Shown: positions 7,077 through 15,461 of the stretch, piece by piece
Layout: each line of letters starts with the position of its first letter
Numbering within the stretch: the first letter of the stretch is position 1
Translations under genes and position numbers: made by a program
Assembly (NCBI RefSeq): GCF_040364665.1
Contig: NZ_BAABWX010000001.1
Coordinates: forward strand, 1,488,001-1,552,000
From: Cognatishimia sp. WU-CL00825
GTDB lineage: Bacteria; Pseudomonadota; Alphaproteobacteria; Rhodobacterales; Rhodobacteraceae
DNA length: 64,000 bases
Reading direction: 5' to 3'
Notes under the pieces: model-generated
The model's input: only the letters and a program-made list of their open reading frames with translations
Told to the model about the DNA's origin: nothing
Database searches by the model: none

Positions 7077-8526
7077 GGTCTTGTTCCTTGCGCAGACCAA
7101 TCAGCCAATTGATCAACCCACGGCGCACCCAGCCCAGCGAGAGCGCCAGCAGGATCATCAGAGTGGCGGCTACACCAGCCGCAATAGCGATCTTAGTGCG
7201 CGGCGAACTGGGGGCGTCAGGTAATGACGGGTTTTCAAGGACTTGCACCAGCGGATACGAGGCAAAAACATCAACCTTGGAGGACTGTCCGCGCGCAATG
7301 GCAGAGGCAAAGACCGCCTCGGCCACCTGAAAATCGCGTTGCAGGTCTTCGAGTTGGGCGGCGGCCTGAGCGGCCCGTTCTAGGCGGTTCTTTTCGCGTG
7401 AAAATCGACGGTTTAACGTGTTGTAGCGCGCGTCCAGACCGGCGCGTTCTGCCGCGTTGCGCACCAGTTCGGCCAACAGAGTTGTGCGGTCGCCAAATTG
7501 CGAAAGGTTCAGTTGCGCGGCCTGATTGGAGCTTAATCCGGTGACCGCGGTTGCTTTGGTGAAAGTTGCTCTTTGGGCTTCGTCATAGGCGGTTTGTGCT
7601 TTGATCATCCGGGGATGGCGCGGCCCAAAGCGCGACCTTGCCTGCGAGACATCAGCGGCTTTCTCTGCGGCCTCTTGTACCAGGGCGAGGTACTGGCGGT
7701 CTGAATAAAGATCCAGCGCACGGGCGGCGTATTCTGGAGACAGGCCCAGCGCTGTTTCTAGGGCTTGGACATAGGCGGTTTTGTCTTCGAGCTGGGCGCG
7801 CATTTTAATCAGCGTGGCATAGCGCGTGTCATTTTCGGTGACCTGTGCGGTGAATTGATCGCGCGACAGAAACCCGGTTTCATTTTGCAGCGAGGTCACG
7901 GCAAGACGGGTGGCCTGTACAGAGTCGCGGTATTCTTCGATGGCAATAACCGCACCGGCCTCGCGGACCAGTTGGTCATCGGTGCGCAGGGCGGTGATTT
8001 CGGTAAAAAACGCCTCAAGAACGGCTTGTGCCCGGTCTTTGGCCTGCTGCGGCGACGCGCCAGTCATTTCTAGATGGATCAAGCCGGTTTGATCCACAAG
8101 GTCGACTTTGGGGCGGGGCAAAGCGTTGCGATGCACCTGAAGCGAGGCGGCGGCGGCATCTAGGATGCGATCTGCGCGCAAAAGACGTTTGTAGGTTTGG
8201 GTCGGGCTGATGGAATTGCTGGCAAAGGCCGAGCTGGCATAGCTGCTGGCCTGCCCGATATTGTCGATGTTCACGCTGGCAGAGACGCCCGCGCCGGGCA
8301 GAATGAGCGACAGGTGAGACGTATAGCTGGGCGGCGTTGAGGTGAGGTAGCCAACAATGGGAGTCCAGATGATAGCTGCCCACATCAGGAAAACGCCGGC
8401 ATAGCGGCTGATGCGTTGAAACAGATACCCCGCCTGCCCCGGTTGTTTCTTGCGCAAGATGCGATCAAAGCGCGGGAGAAAATCCGCATTGGGTGGGGTT
8501 TTGGAAATGTCAGAATGGAATGCCAT
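7069..8526 (-). CDS. GumC/Wzz-type polysaccharide co-polymerase
   Basis: This 485-residue inner-membrane protein has a membrane helix near residues 45-62 (MWAAIIWTPIVGYL), a long periplasmic part rich in coiled coil (about 190-400), and a second helix near the C-terminus (IAIAAGVAATLMILLALSL). A Pro-rich motif before the last helix (NPSLPDAPSSPRTK) is the hallmark of chain-length regulators. It would set chain length and couple synthesis to export through the Wza-type protein. There is no cytoplasmic tyrosine kinase domain after the last helix. It heads an operon with the polymerase gene. Confidence 0.9.
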   Translation of the reverse strand: MAFHSDISKTPPNADFLPRFDRILRKKQPGQAGYLFQRISRYAGVFLMWAAIIWTPIVGYLTSTPPSYTSHLSLILPGAGVSASVNIDNIGQASSYASSAFASNSISPTQTYKRLLRADRILDAAAASLQVHRNALPRPKVDLVDQTGLIHLEMTGASPQQAKDRAQAVLEAFFTEITALRTDDQLVREAGAVIAIEEYRDSVQATRLAVTSLQNETGFLSRDQFTAQVTENDTRYATLIKMRAQLEDKTAYVQALETALGLSPEYAARALDLYSDRQYLALVQEAAEKAADVSQARSRFGPRHPRMIKAQTAYDEAQRATFTKATAVTGLSSNQAAQLNLSQFGDRTTLLAELVRNAAERAGLDARYNTLNRRFSREKNRLERAAQAAAQLEDLQRDFQVAEAVFASAIARGQSSKVDVFASYPLVQVLENPSLPDAPSSPRTKIAIAAGVAATLMILLALSLGWVRRGLINWLIGLRKEQDLV

Positions 8527-8649
8527 GGCCTGCCTCGCAGTGTGAACTGATCTTAGGCTAGGCGAATGCGATGGCGGTTTTGTGGGAGAGAAAGGGTGGA
8601 TACGGGGGGCAAGCGTGTTGCCCCCTATCCGAGCGGGTAGCAGGTTTGC

Positions 8650-9264
8650 TTAGAACACACCTTCGTCGCGGGCGATCAATGCGGCCTGGGTGCGATTGGC
8701 AACACCCATTTTGCGATAAAGCGTTTTGACATGCAGTTTGACCGTTGGTTCGGAGACATCCAAGTCGCGGGCGATTTCCTTGTTGGATTTACCTTCGGTC
8801 AGGCCGCGCAGCATTTGGGCCTCACGTTCTGTGAGGTTTTCCAGCAGCGGATGATTGTTTTCTTCGGGTTCTGCCGTCATGAAATCAAGCGGCGCGTATT
8901 TTTCACCCATGGCCATGAATTTGATGGCATTGACCAGCGATTTAGCGGGCAAGGTTTTGGGCACAAATCCGATGGCCCCCATCTCGAGCGCTTTTTCGGC
9001 AATTTCACGGGTTGCTTCGCCAGACATCAGGGCCACGCGATGCACCCCGTTGCGCTCAGAGGCGATCTTGAGCCCTTCCAGCCCGTTCATGCCCGGCATG
9101 TTGTAATCAAGCAGCACCAGATCATAAGTATACATACCGTCAATCAGCTTACATGCCCCATCCAGATCAGCGGCGGTGTCTGTTTCAATGTTGTCTTCGT
9201 TGGCCATAAAGGCAACCAAAGCGTCCCGTAATAAATCATGGTCGTCTGCAATTAAAATGCGCAC
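8650..9264 (-). CDS. LuxR/NarL-family response regulator
   Basis: The 204-residue product has an N-terminal receiver domain with the acidic pair ADD near residues 6-8, phospho-acceptor Asp53 (LLDYNMPGM) and the conserved Lys in VPKTLPA, then a C-terminal GerE-type helix-turn-helix (NKEIARDLDVSEPTVKLHV). A GTG start at 9264 fits best: GAGCGAGG precedes it and the receiver begins at once. It is divergent from the glycosyltransferase fusion in the polysaccharide locus and may be the output partner of the hybrid kinase 2.3 kb away, but no cognate pairing is proven. Confidence 0.92.
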   Translation of the reverse strand: MRILIADDHDLLRDALVAFMANEDNIETDTAADLDGACKLIDGMYTYDLVLLDYNMPGMNGLEGLKIASERNGVHRVALMSGEATREIAEKALEMGAIGFVPKTLPAKSLVNAIKFMAMGEKYAPLDFMTAEPEENNHPLLENLTEREAQMLRGLTEGKSNKEIARDLDVSEPTVKLHVKTLYRKMGVANRTQAALIARDEGVF

Positions 9265-9345
9265 TGTTAAGCCTCGCTCGATGGTTCTTAATACCCGGTA
9301 AGTATCGCGACAACTGTGGCTCAATTGCGAACTTTCCGAGGGAAA

Positions 9346-9370
9346 CTTTGGGTTATTACTCTACCCAAAG
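9346..9370. promoter_or_regulatory. Inverted repeat in the divergent promoter region, candidate operator
   Basis: CTTTGGGT at 9346-9353 and ACCCAAAG at 9363-9370 form a perfect 8-bp inverted repeat with a 9-bp spacer, between the LuxR-type regulator and the WecG fusion gene. Shorter repeats follow (ATGC-N8-GCAT; TTGGC-N7-GCCAA). The position suits an operator, possibly of the adjacent regulator. Confidence 0.35.
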
Positions 9371-9512
9371 GGATAAACATGCAAACTTTCGCATGAATTC
9401 ATTGGCAATTTTCGCCAAATTTATTCCGAATTTGTGACGTTCCAGCCGAATGGGCCGCCCTGCCTCTGTGTGTTTTATCACAGTATCAAACGCAGCATCT
9501 GGAGGCAAAATC

Positions 9513-10892
9513 ATGCAATATCAATCGTTTGAAGCGTTTTCACAGGGGTCACAGCCAATTTCTCCGCTGACGCGGATTCGTGTCATGGACCGGGAATTGG
9601 TGAACACAGGCCCCGCAAGCGCCATAGAGGCCATTTTGGCACCGGGTCGACGCTGCGTCTTTTTCCTGAATGCGCATTGCGCCAATATAGCGGTGCGTGA
9701 TCCGCAGTATGCGGCGGCACTGGCGCGGGCCGAATTGGTGCTGCCGGATGGCATTGGGATCAAACTGGCAACACAAATGACTGGGCAAAACCTGGTGGCG
9801 AACCTGAATGGCACCGACCTGGTGCCTGCTTTGATGCGACGCGCCGCTCAGGAGGGCTTGGGTGTTTACATGTTGGGCGGAAAACCCGGCACCGCAGAAG
9901 CGGCCGCGCTGGATATTTGCACCAAGGTCCCAGGGTTACGTATTGTTGGAACCCGCGACGGTTATGCGGGGGCCAAAAACAAAATGGCGGCCATTCGAGA
10001 TATCAATCGTTCTGGCGCGGATATATTGCTGGTCGCGATGGGCGTGCCGATGCAGGAAAACTGGATTGACGCAAACTTTGCCGCCCTAACACCCAGAATT
10101 GCATTGGCGGTGGGGGGGCTGTTTGACTTCTGGGCGGGCAATGTGAGGCGTGCGCCAAAACCGGTGCGCGCGGCCAAGTTGGAATGGGCCTGGCGTCTGG
10201 CGATGGAGCCGCGCCGCATGGCCAAACGCTATTTAATCGGAAATGTCACCTTTCTGGGGCGGGCCGCAAAATCTGCGCACCAGACCTTGGATAGATTTGC
10301 CGTCGTCAAGCGGGTGATGGATATAACATTAAGCGCTGCTGCTTTGGCTGTGCTGGGACCCTTGCTGCTTTTACTGATGCTGGCGATCAAGCTAGAAAGC
10401 CGTGGCCCAGCGCTTTTTAAGCAAGTGCGGGTCGGGCAAAATGGGGACAGGTTCACCCTGTATAAGCTGCGGTCGATGTATAGCGATGCCGAAGCACGTC
10501 GGGCAGACTTGTTGTCGACCTCTGACCGCAACGGGATTTGTTTTAAGTCCAAACAGGACCCTCGGGTCACGCGTATTGGCCGGGTCATGAGGCGCTATTC
10601 ATTGGATGAGCTGCCGCAAATCTTCAATGTTCTGCGGGGCGAGATGTCTGTTGTTGGCCCGCGCCCTGCCCTGCCCGAAGAAGTTGCCGCCTATCCGGCC
10701 CATGCGCTGGGGCGTTTGGCTGCCAAGCCAGGGCTGACTGGCTTGTGGCAGGTTTCCGGGCGGGCAGATATTGGATTTGAGCAAATGGTGGACATGGACT
10801 TGGCCTATTCCAAATCCAAAAGCCTGTTGTTGGACGTGTTGCTGATTTCACTGACCTTTCGCGCGATCTGGTCGGGGCGCGGCGCATATTAG
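9513..10892 (+). CDS. Fused WecG/TagA glycosyltransferase and undecaprenyl-phosphate sugar transferase
   Basis: One 459-residue polypeptide carries two normally separate enzymes. Residues ~20-245 are a WecG/TagA/CpsF-type glycosyltransferase (LPDGIGIKLA, VAMGVPMQE, GGLFDFWAGNVRRAP). Residues ~270-459 are a bacterial sugar transferase of the WcaJ/WbaP type: one membrane helix (LSAAALAVLGPLLLLLML), FKQVRVGQNG, FTLYKLRSM, DELPQIFNVLRGEMSVVGPRP. The C-terminal part would put the first sugar phosphate on undecaprenyl phosphate, and the N-terminal part would add the next sugar. The start at 9513 follows GGAGG by seven bases. Confidence 0.93.
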   Translation: MQYQSFEAFSQGSQPISPLTRIRVMDRELVNTGPASAIEAILAPGRRCVFFLNAHCANIAVRDPQYAAALARAELVLPDGIGIKLATQMTGQNLVANLNGTDLVPALMRRAAQEGLGVYMLGGKPGTAEAAALDICTKVPGLRIVGTRDGYAGAKNKMAAIRDINRSGADILLVAMGVPMQENWIDANFAALTPRIALAVGGLFDFWAGNVRRAPKPVRAAKLEWAWRLAMEPRRMAKRYLIGNVTFLGRAAKSAHQTLDRFAVVKRVMDITLSAAALAVLGPLLLLLMLAIKLESRGPALFKQVRVGQNGDRFTLYKLRSMYSDAEARRADLLSTSDRNGICFKSKQDPRVTRIGRVMRRYSLDELPQIFNVLRGEMSVVGPRPALPEEVAAYPAHALGRLAAKPGLTGLWQVSGRADIGFEQMVDMDLAYSKSKSLLLDVLLISLTFRAIWSGRGAY

Positions 10893-10909
10893 GGATAACG
10901 GGCTTCAAA

Positions 10910-10927
10910 CCTATCCATCCGGATAGG
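10910..10927. promoter_or_regulatory. Palindrome CCTATCC-N4-GGATAGG
   Basis: A perfect 7-bp inverted repeat lies between the fusion gene and the SUOX-like gene. CCTATCCG also occurs near 8630 and near 15353, each beside other genes of the polysaccharide locus, so a shared regulator site is possible. It could instead be a weak mRNA hairpin. Confidence 0.3.
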
Positions 10928-10999
10928 TCCCTACTCTGTGGTTATGAGGACCAGCCAAGCAATTACTGGCACATTCAAAAAAAAACACTGGAGAGAGCT

Positions 11000-11509
11000 A
11001 TGCGGTTTTACAGAGTTATGCGGCGCAGTATCCTGGCGATGGGATTGGCGGTTTGGGCCTTGGGCAGTGCTCCGGTGCTGGCGGCGGGCGCAGCAGATCC
11101 CATAGTCTTGGAGGTAACGTCGGCTGGACCGGGGTCTGAGATGGTCAACTTCGATTTGGCAAGTTTGCGCGCGATTGGCACAACGGAAATAGTAACATCG
11201 ACGATTTGGACAGATGGGGTGCATCGATTTTCCGGGGTCTCGTTGCACGATCTATTGGCGCATTTGGGTGCCACGGGCGGCACCATTCAAGCCACGGCCA
11301 TAAATGATTATGCTATTAAGATCCCCGTAAGCGACGCCACCCAAGATGGCCCCATTGTGGCCTTTGAAATGGATGGGGAATTGATGCCCCGGCGCGCAAA
11401 AGGACCGTTGTGGATTGTCTATCCCTTCGACAGTTCTGCACAATTTCGCACAGAGGCCATTTACGCGCGCAGCATTTGGCAGCTTAATAGGCTGCACATA
11501 ATAGAATGA
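11000..11509 (+). CDS. Periplasmic molybdopterin-oxidoreductase-fold (SUOX-like) protein
   Basis: The 169-residue protein has a signal peptide (about residues 9-29, ending PVLAAG) and a single domain resembling the sulfite oxidase molybdopterin-binding fold: HRFSGVSLHDLLAHLGA, AINDYAIKIPVSDATQDG, VAFEMDGELMPRRAKGPLWIVYPFD. The Cys that ligates molybdenum in true enzymes is not evident, so it is more likely a sensor or scaffold than a catalyst. GGAGAG precedes the ATG. It lies 23 bp upstream of the hybrid kinase and is probably co-transcribed with it, which suggests that it modulates the kinase from the periplasm. Confidence 0.8.
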   Translation: MRFYRVMRRSILAMGLAVWALGSAPVLAAGAADPIVLEVTSAGPGSEMVNFDLASLRAIGTTEIVTSTIWTDGVHRFSGVSLHDLLAHLGATGGTIQATAINDYAIKIPVSDATQDGPIVAFEMDGELMPRRAKGPLWIVYPFDSSAQFRTEAIYARSIWQLNRLHIIE

Positions 11510-11532
11510 ATTAAATTAGGCGGATTGCCCCT

Positions 11533-14064
11533 GTGACATCTGATGCTTTGGCAAGTGAGGCTGCAAAAACACGTTATGGATTTACGGGATGGGTTATTCC
11601 GACGGCGGCGGCAGTCTGTGTCGCTGCTATTTTTTGGTTGGCCCAAAGTGTCATCGCTGATTTGCGTGAATTGCGGTCTGCTAAATCTGACACGGTGCAA
11701 TGGACCCTGTCTCAGGTGGAAATTGAATATCTGAATTTCACGCTGTCGCTGTATGATGCGGCCAATAGTGACGATCCGGATCTGGAACGGCTGCGCAAAG
11801 ATTTTGATGTGTTTTTCAGTCGCCACGACATCATTGCAAATGGGGCGGTGTTTGAAAGCGCCCGTCAGGAAACCGATTTTCATCTGTCCGAAAAGGACAT
11901 TCACGCGTTTTTGCAGCAAGCGGCGCCTTTGATCGACGGTTCTGACGCCGCCTTGGTCACGGCCCTGCCGACGTTGATTGCTGACGCGGGCCGCCTGCGC
12001 AAGGCGGTAGGCGGCTTGTATGTCACGGGTTTGGCGCATTTTGCCGAAAGCGCTGACAATTTGCGGCAAAGGCTTTCCTCGACATTGCTGCAACTGTCGG
12101 CGGCAACCGCGGCCTTGGTAGTATCGCTGATATTGCTGACGCTTTATTCGCGTTCTGCCAGCGCAAAAAGCCACGCGAGGGGGCGCGAGTTGGCGCGCGC
12201 CAATGCCCATATGGAAACCATTCTGGCCACCTCGCTTGATGCCGTGATTGTGTCAGACAAGGCGGGGCATGTTCTGGATTTCAATGCGGCCGCTGAGGCT
12301 ATTTTTGGGTACAAACTAAGTGAGATACGAGGCAAATTGATCCGGGACTTGATTGTGCCGCCGGACTTGCAAGCCGCACATCAGGCCGGGATGGACCGGA
12401 TGCTGCGAACCGGCGAGAAAAAGCTGGTGGGCAAAGGTCGCGCACGACTTGACGCCTGTCGCGCCAATGGCGACCGCTTTCCTGTCGAACTGGCTTTGCA
12501 AATGGGCAATAGCGCGGAAGGTGAGATCATCGTGGCTTTTTTACGCGATATCTCTGTGGAGATCACCAAAGAAGAAGAGTTACGGCAAGCGCGCGACCAG
12601 GCGCTGGCAGGCGAAAAAGCCAAGGCTGAATTTCTGACCGTCATGAGCCACGAAATTCGCACACCCCTCAGTGGGCTGTTGGGCAATTTAAGTTTGCTTG
12701 AGAAAACCCAAATGTCTGCGGAACAACGCCAATTTAGCGAAAACATGGAGATTTCTGGCCGTCAGCTGATGAAACACGTGAATTCCGTTTTGGATATTGC
12801 GCGATTTGAGAGCGGCACCTTTAGGGTCAATAAAGCCCCGTTTCATTTGGGCCATCTGTTGCAGGACATCATTGATGCCCAAAGCGGCCAGGCCGAGCAA
12901 CGTGGCACCGCGATTGGTTGGCAATGGGTGGGGGACGCATTGGACTGGGTGAGCAGTGACAAAGACCATATAGAGCAAATCTTAATGAATTTGGTTGGCA
13001 ATGCGATCAAGTTCACAGAACATGGCCGAGTTGATGTTGAGGTCGAACAGATTTCCGCGGCGGATGCACTGATACCAACCGTCGAATTTCGCATCAGTGA
13101 TACCGGGATTGGCATTGCAGAGGCGCAGCAATCCACAATCTTTGATGACTTTGTAACCGCAGCACGGGCGGGTGGAGAGACAGGCAGTACCGGGCTAGGG
13201 CTTGGGATTGCAAAACGGCTAGTGGCCCGTTTGGGCGGCGAGATCGGAGTGGAGAGCATTCTGGGGGAAGGCAGCGTGTTTTGGGTGCGCTTGCCCATGG
13301 CCCAAAGTTCGCCGCTTGAGGTGCCCAAACACGTCAGCGCTGAGGCAGAAGAAGCCCCGCGTCTGCATTTGCTTTTGGCTGAAGACAACGACATGAATGC
13401 TTTTGTTGTTCAGCGTATGCTGGAAACGGAAGGCCACAGCGTTGTTTGGGCAGAAGATGGGCTTCAGGCGGTTGAGATGAGCAAAGGCGAAGACTTTGAC
13501 GCCATCTTAATGGATATCAACATGCCCCGGCTGGGCGGGCTTGAAGCCACCAAGCTCATCAGAACTGAGGTGGCGCGTGCCAAGCAAACCCCAGTTTTTG
13601 CGTTTTCTGCCAATGTGTTGCCGGAACAGACCGAGCGTTTTCGCGAAAGCGGCATGGATGGCTTTATCGGCAAACCCGTACAGATCGAAGAATTGCGCGC
13701 AGCGTTGCGTTCTGTCGCCGGTGGGCGGTTGGGCGTGATTACAAAGGCGCGACAGCCCAAGGCCAAAGATGGTGCCAAAGCGATGTTTGGGGATCAATAT
13801 GACGTGTTCTTGGCGCGCTTTATTGGCGAAGGCGACGCATTGGTGGATTGGCTTTTACAAGACCAAACCAGCGCGTTGAACGAGGTTGCGCAGCGCTGCC
13901 ATATGGCAAGCAGCACCGCTGCATTGTTTGGCGCAGCACAAATGCACAAGGCTTTGCAAAACATAGAAGTTGCGGCGGCGCGCGACGACGCAGCCACGGT
14001 TAAATCTCTGGTCGATAGCCTGGCGCAAGTCTGGGCTGAGGCCAAGAACAGCCTTGAATTGTGA
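11533..14064 (+). CDS. Hybrid sensor histidine kinase (PAS-HisKA-HATPase-REC-Hpt)
   Basis: The 843-residue product starts at GTG. It has a membrane helix near residues 18-38, a periplasmic part, a second helix near 195-210, a PAS domain (METILATSLDAVIVSD onward), HisKA with the phospho-His in MSHEIRTPLSG, a HATPase with N box (NLVGNAIKF), DTGIGIA and STGLGLGIAKRL, a receiver domain (AEDNDMN, ILMDINMP, GKPVQ), and a C-terminal Hpt-like bundle with His near 790. That last site reads RCHMASSTAALFG, lacking the usual Lys-Gly after His. It pairs with the SUOX-like gene and probably feeds a phosphorelay controlling polysaccharide genes. Confidence 0.93.
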   Translation: MTSDALASEAAKTRYGFTGWVIPTAAAVCVAAIFWLAQSVIADLRELRSAKSDTVQWTLSQVEIEYLNFTLSLYDAANSDDPDLERLRKDFDVFFSRHDIIANGAVFESARQETDFHLSEKDIHAFLQQAAPLIDGSDAALVTALPTLIADAGRLRKAVGGLYVTGLAHFAESADNLRQRLSSTLLQLSAATAALVVSLILLTLYSRSASAKSHARGRELARANAHMETILATSLDAVIVSDKAGHVLDFNAAAEAIFGYKLSEIRGKLIRDLIVPPDLQAAHQAGMDRMLRTGEKKLVGKGRARLDACRANGDRFPVELALQMGNSAEGEIIVAFLRDISVEITKEEELRQARDQALAGEKAKAEFLTVMSHEIRTPLSGLLGNLSLLEKTQMSAEQRQFSENMEISGRQLMKHVNSVLDIARFESGTFRVNKAPFHLGHLLQDIIDAQSGQAEQRGTAIGWQWVGDALDWVSSDKDHIEQILMNLVGNAIKFTEHGRVDVEVEQISAADALIPTVEFRISDTGIGIAEAQQSTIFDDFVTAARAGGETGSTGLGLGIAKRLVARLGGEIGVESILGEGSVFWVRLPMAQSSPLEVPKHVSAEAEEAPRLHLLLAEDNDMNAFVVQRMLETEGHSVVWAEDGLQAVEMSKGEDFDAILMDINMPRLGGLEATKLIRTEVARAKQTPVFAFSANVLPEQTERFRESGMDGFIGKPVQIEELRAALRSVAGGRLGVITKARQPKAKDGAKAMFGDQYDVFLARFIGEGDALVDWLLQDQTSALNEVAQRCHMASSTAALFGAAQMHKALQNIEVAAARDDAATVKSLVDSLAQVWAEAKNSLEL

Positions 14065-15330
14065 TCAATTCAGTGCTGCCCCAACGGTGATCAGGCCCAA
14101 AACTCTTGCCGCCTCGGCAACATTTGTGATGGTACTGTCATAACATGCAATCGCGTCACCGGGCAGAATAAAGGGGTCGTAGTCATCCCGATCCGCGCGC
14201 CGTAACATGTTTTCGATGTCGCGCTCGATGACCACCGATACATTGGTTTCCGGGTTGCGGGACATCAGTATGGCGGATCGGTGCGCACTGGTCACCCGTG
14301 ACCCACCAACGCAGTTGGCATCTACTACAGCCTGTAAATACCGCGTGCCATAAGGCATTTCGCGTACGTCACGACCAATGGCGGCAGGCGCGTTTGCGGT
14401 TGCGGGTTGGGTCAAGTTGGACAGGAACATTGTGACGCCCGGGGGGCTGATTGGGCTTGGGCGCATCAGGTCATCTTGGAAACATCCTCGGGAGGGAACC
14501 CGAATTGTATCCCCTGTCAGCAACATGACATCCACCATGTTTTGGCCTTCGAACACCCCGCGCAGATCAAGCTTGTAGACCTGGCCATTGCGGCGCAGCT
14601 CGATGGCAGAAATATCTGCATCTGGCCGAATGCCCCCCGCAGCGCGCAAGGCGGCAGACAAGTTTCGGGCTTCGGTAGACGCCCCAAGCGCCTGCGCGCG
14701 ATTGTTGTCTATCTGGTCGCCAGACACGGTGCCAATTTCGATTTGATGCGGCTCAAATACCGCGCCAGACACCCCAACGGTCACAGAGGCAAAATCGGCA
14801 ACGCGCACAGAAACCGGCGGCGCATCTTCGTATAGCCCAGCGCGCAGCAAAGCGTCTTTGAGCAGCCATTCGACCTCTGGGCCAGAGCGGCCTTGCGCCT
14901 TTATCGGTGGTAAAAAAGGTAATTTGATTGTGCCATCACGCGAGATGACATAGCGCCCCGTCAGGTCTTTGTCCTCGTTGATCCGAATATCAACAAGGTC
15001 GTTGCGGGTCAGTTTTTCACCCACAAGCCCATAAGCCCCGGTGTTTTTGCCGCCCTGACCACCGCGATAGGGCAAGCAGGTGTCCGCGTTCAACCGCGCC
15101 GAGGTCAAAAATTGATCAGCGTCGCGGCTTACCACATCGCGGTATTGCGCCTGATAGCCATCGCCGCGCGCAATGGGTTCTAAGTTATTTGGATTGCCTG
15201 TCGTGGCGCAGGCATTCAACATTGCGAGCGACGTGGACAGGGCAAATATTTTTGCCGTTATAGATTTCAATGCCTGCGACCTGATTTGTTTTCTGACATC
15301 AAACCATAACGAAATATTTTTTCCAGCCAC
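14065..15330 (-). CDS. Wza-type polysaccharide export lipoprotein
   Basis: This outer-membrane export protein of up to 421 residues has a lipobox (LAML-NAC) at about residue 41 from the GTG at 15330, which is unusually deep for a signal peptide. The true start may be the in-frame TTG at 15270, which leaves a normal-length signal. The mature part shows the polysaccharide export motif (YVISRDGTIKLPFLPPIKAQG) and SLBB-like segments (VTVGVSGAVFEPHQIEIG; IELRRNGQVYKLDL). It ends directly against the sensor kinase, convergent with no spacer. It would form the export channel working with the GumC-like protein. Confidence 0.9.
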   Translation of the reverse strand: MAGKNISLWFDVRKQIRSQALKSITAKIFALSTSLAMLNACATTGNPNNLEPIARGDGYQAQYRDVVSRDADQFLTSARLNADTCLPYRGGQGGKNTGAYGLVGEKLTRNDLVDIRINEDKDLTGRYVISRDGTIKLPFLPPIKAQGRSGPEVEWLLKDALLRAGLYEDAPPVSVRVADFASVTVGVSGAVFEPHQIEIGTVSGDQIDNNRAQALGASTEARNLSAALRAAGGIRPDADISAIELRRNGQVYKLDLRGVFEGQNMVDVMLLTGDTIRVPSRGCFQDDLMRPSPISPPGVTMFLSNLTQPATANAPAAIGRDVREMPYGTRYLQAVVDANCVGGSRVTSAHRSAILMSRNPETNVSVVIERDIENMLRRADRDDYDPFILPGDAIACYDSTITNVAEAARVLGLITVGAALN

Positions 15331-15461
15331 ACACCCTTAGGTGGATCACATTCCTATCCGATTGGGTCAATTCTGCACCAAATGCGCTTGGTGTTGGCCA
15401 ATCGTGCCCCGGTTTTTGCAGCGTATTCGCGGCAAATTGAATTCAACAAACGGGATTTAGA

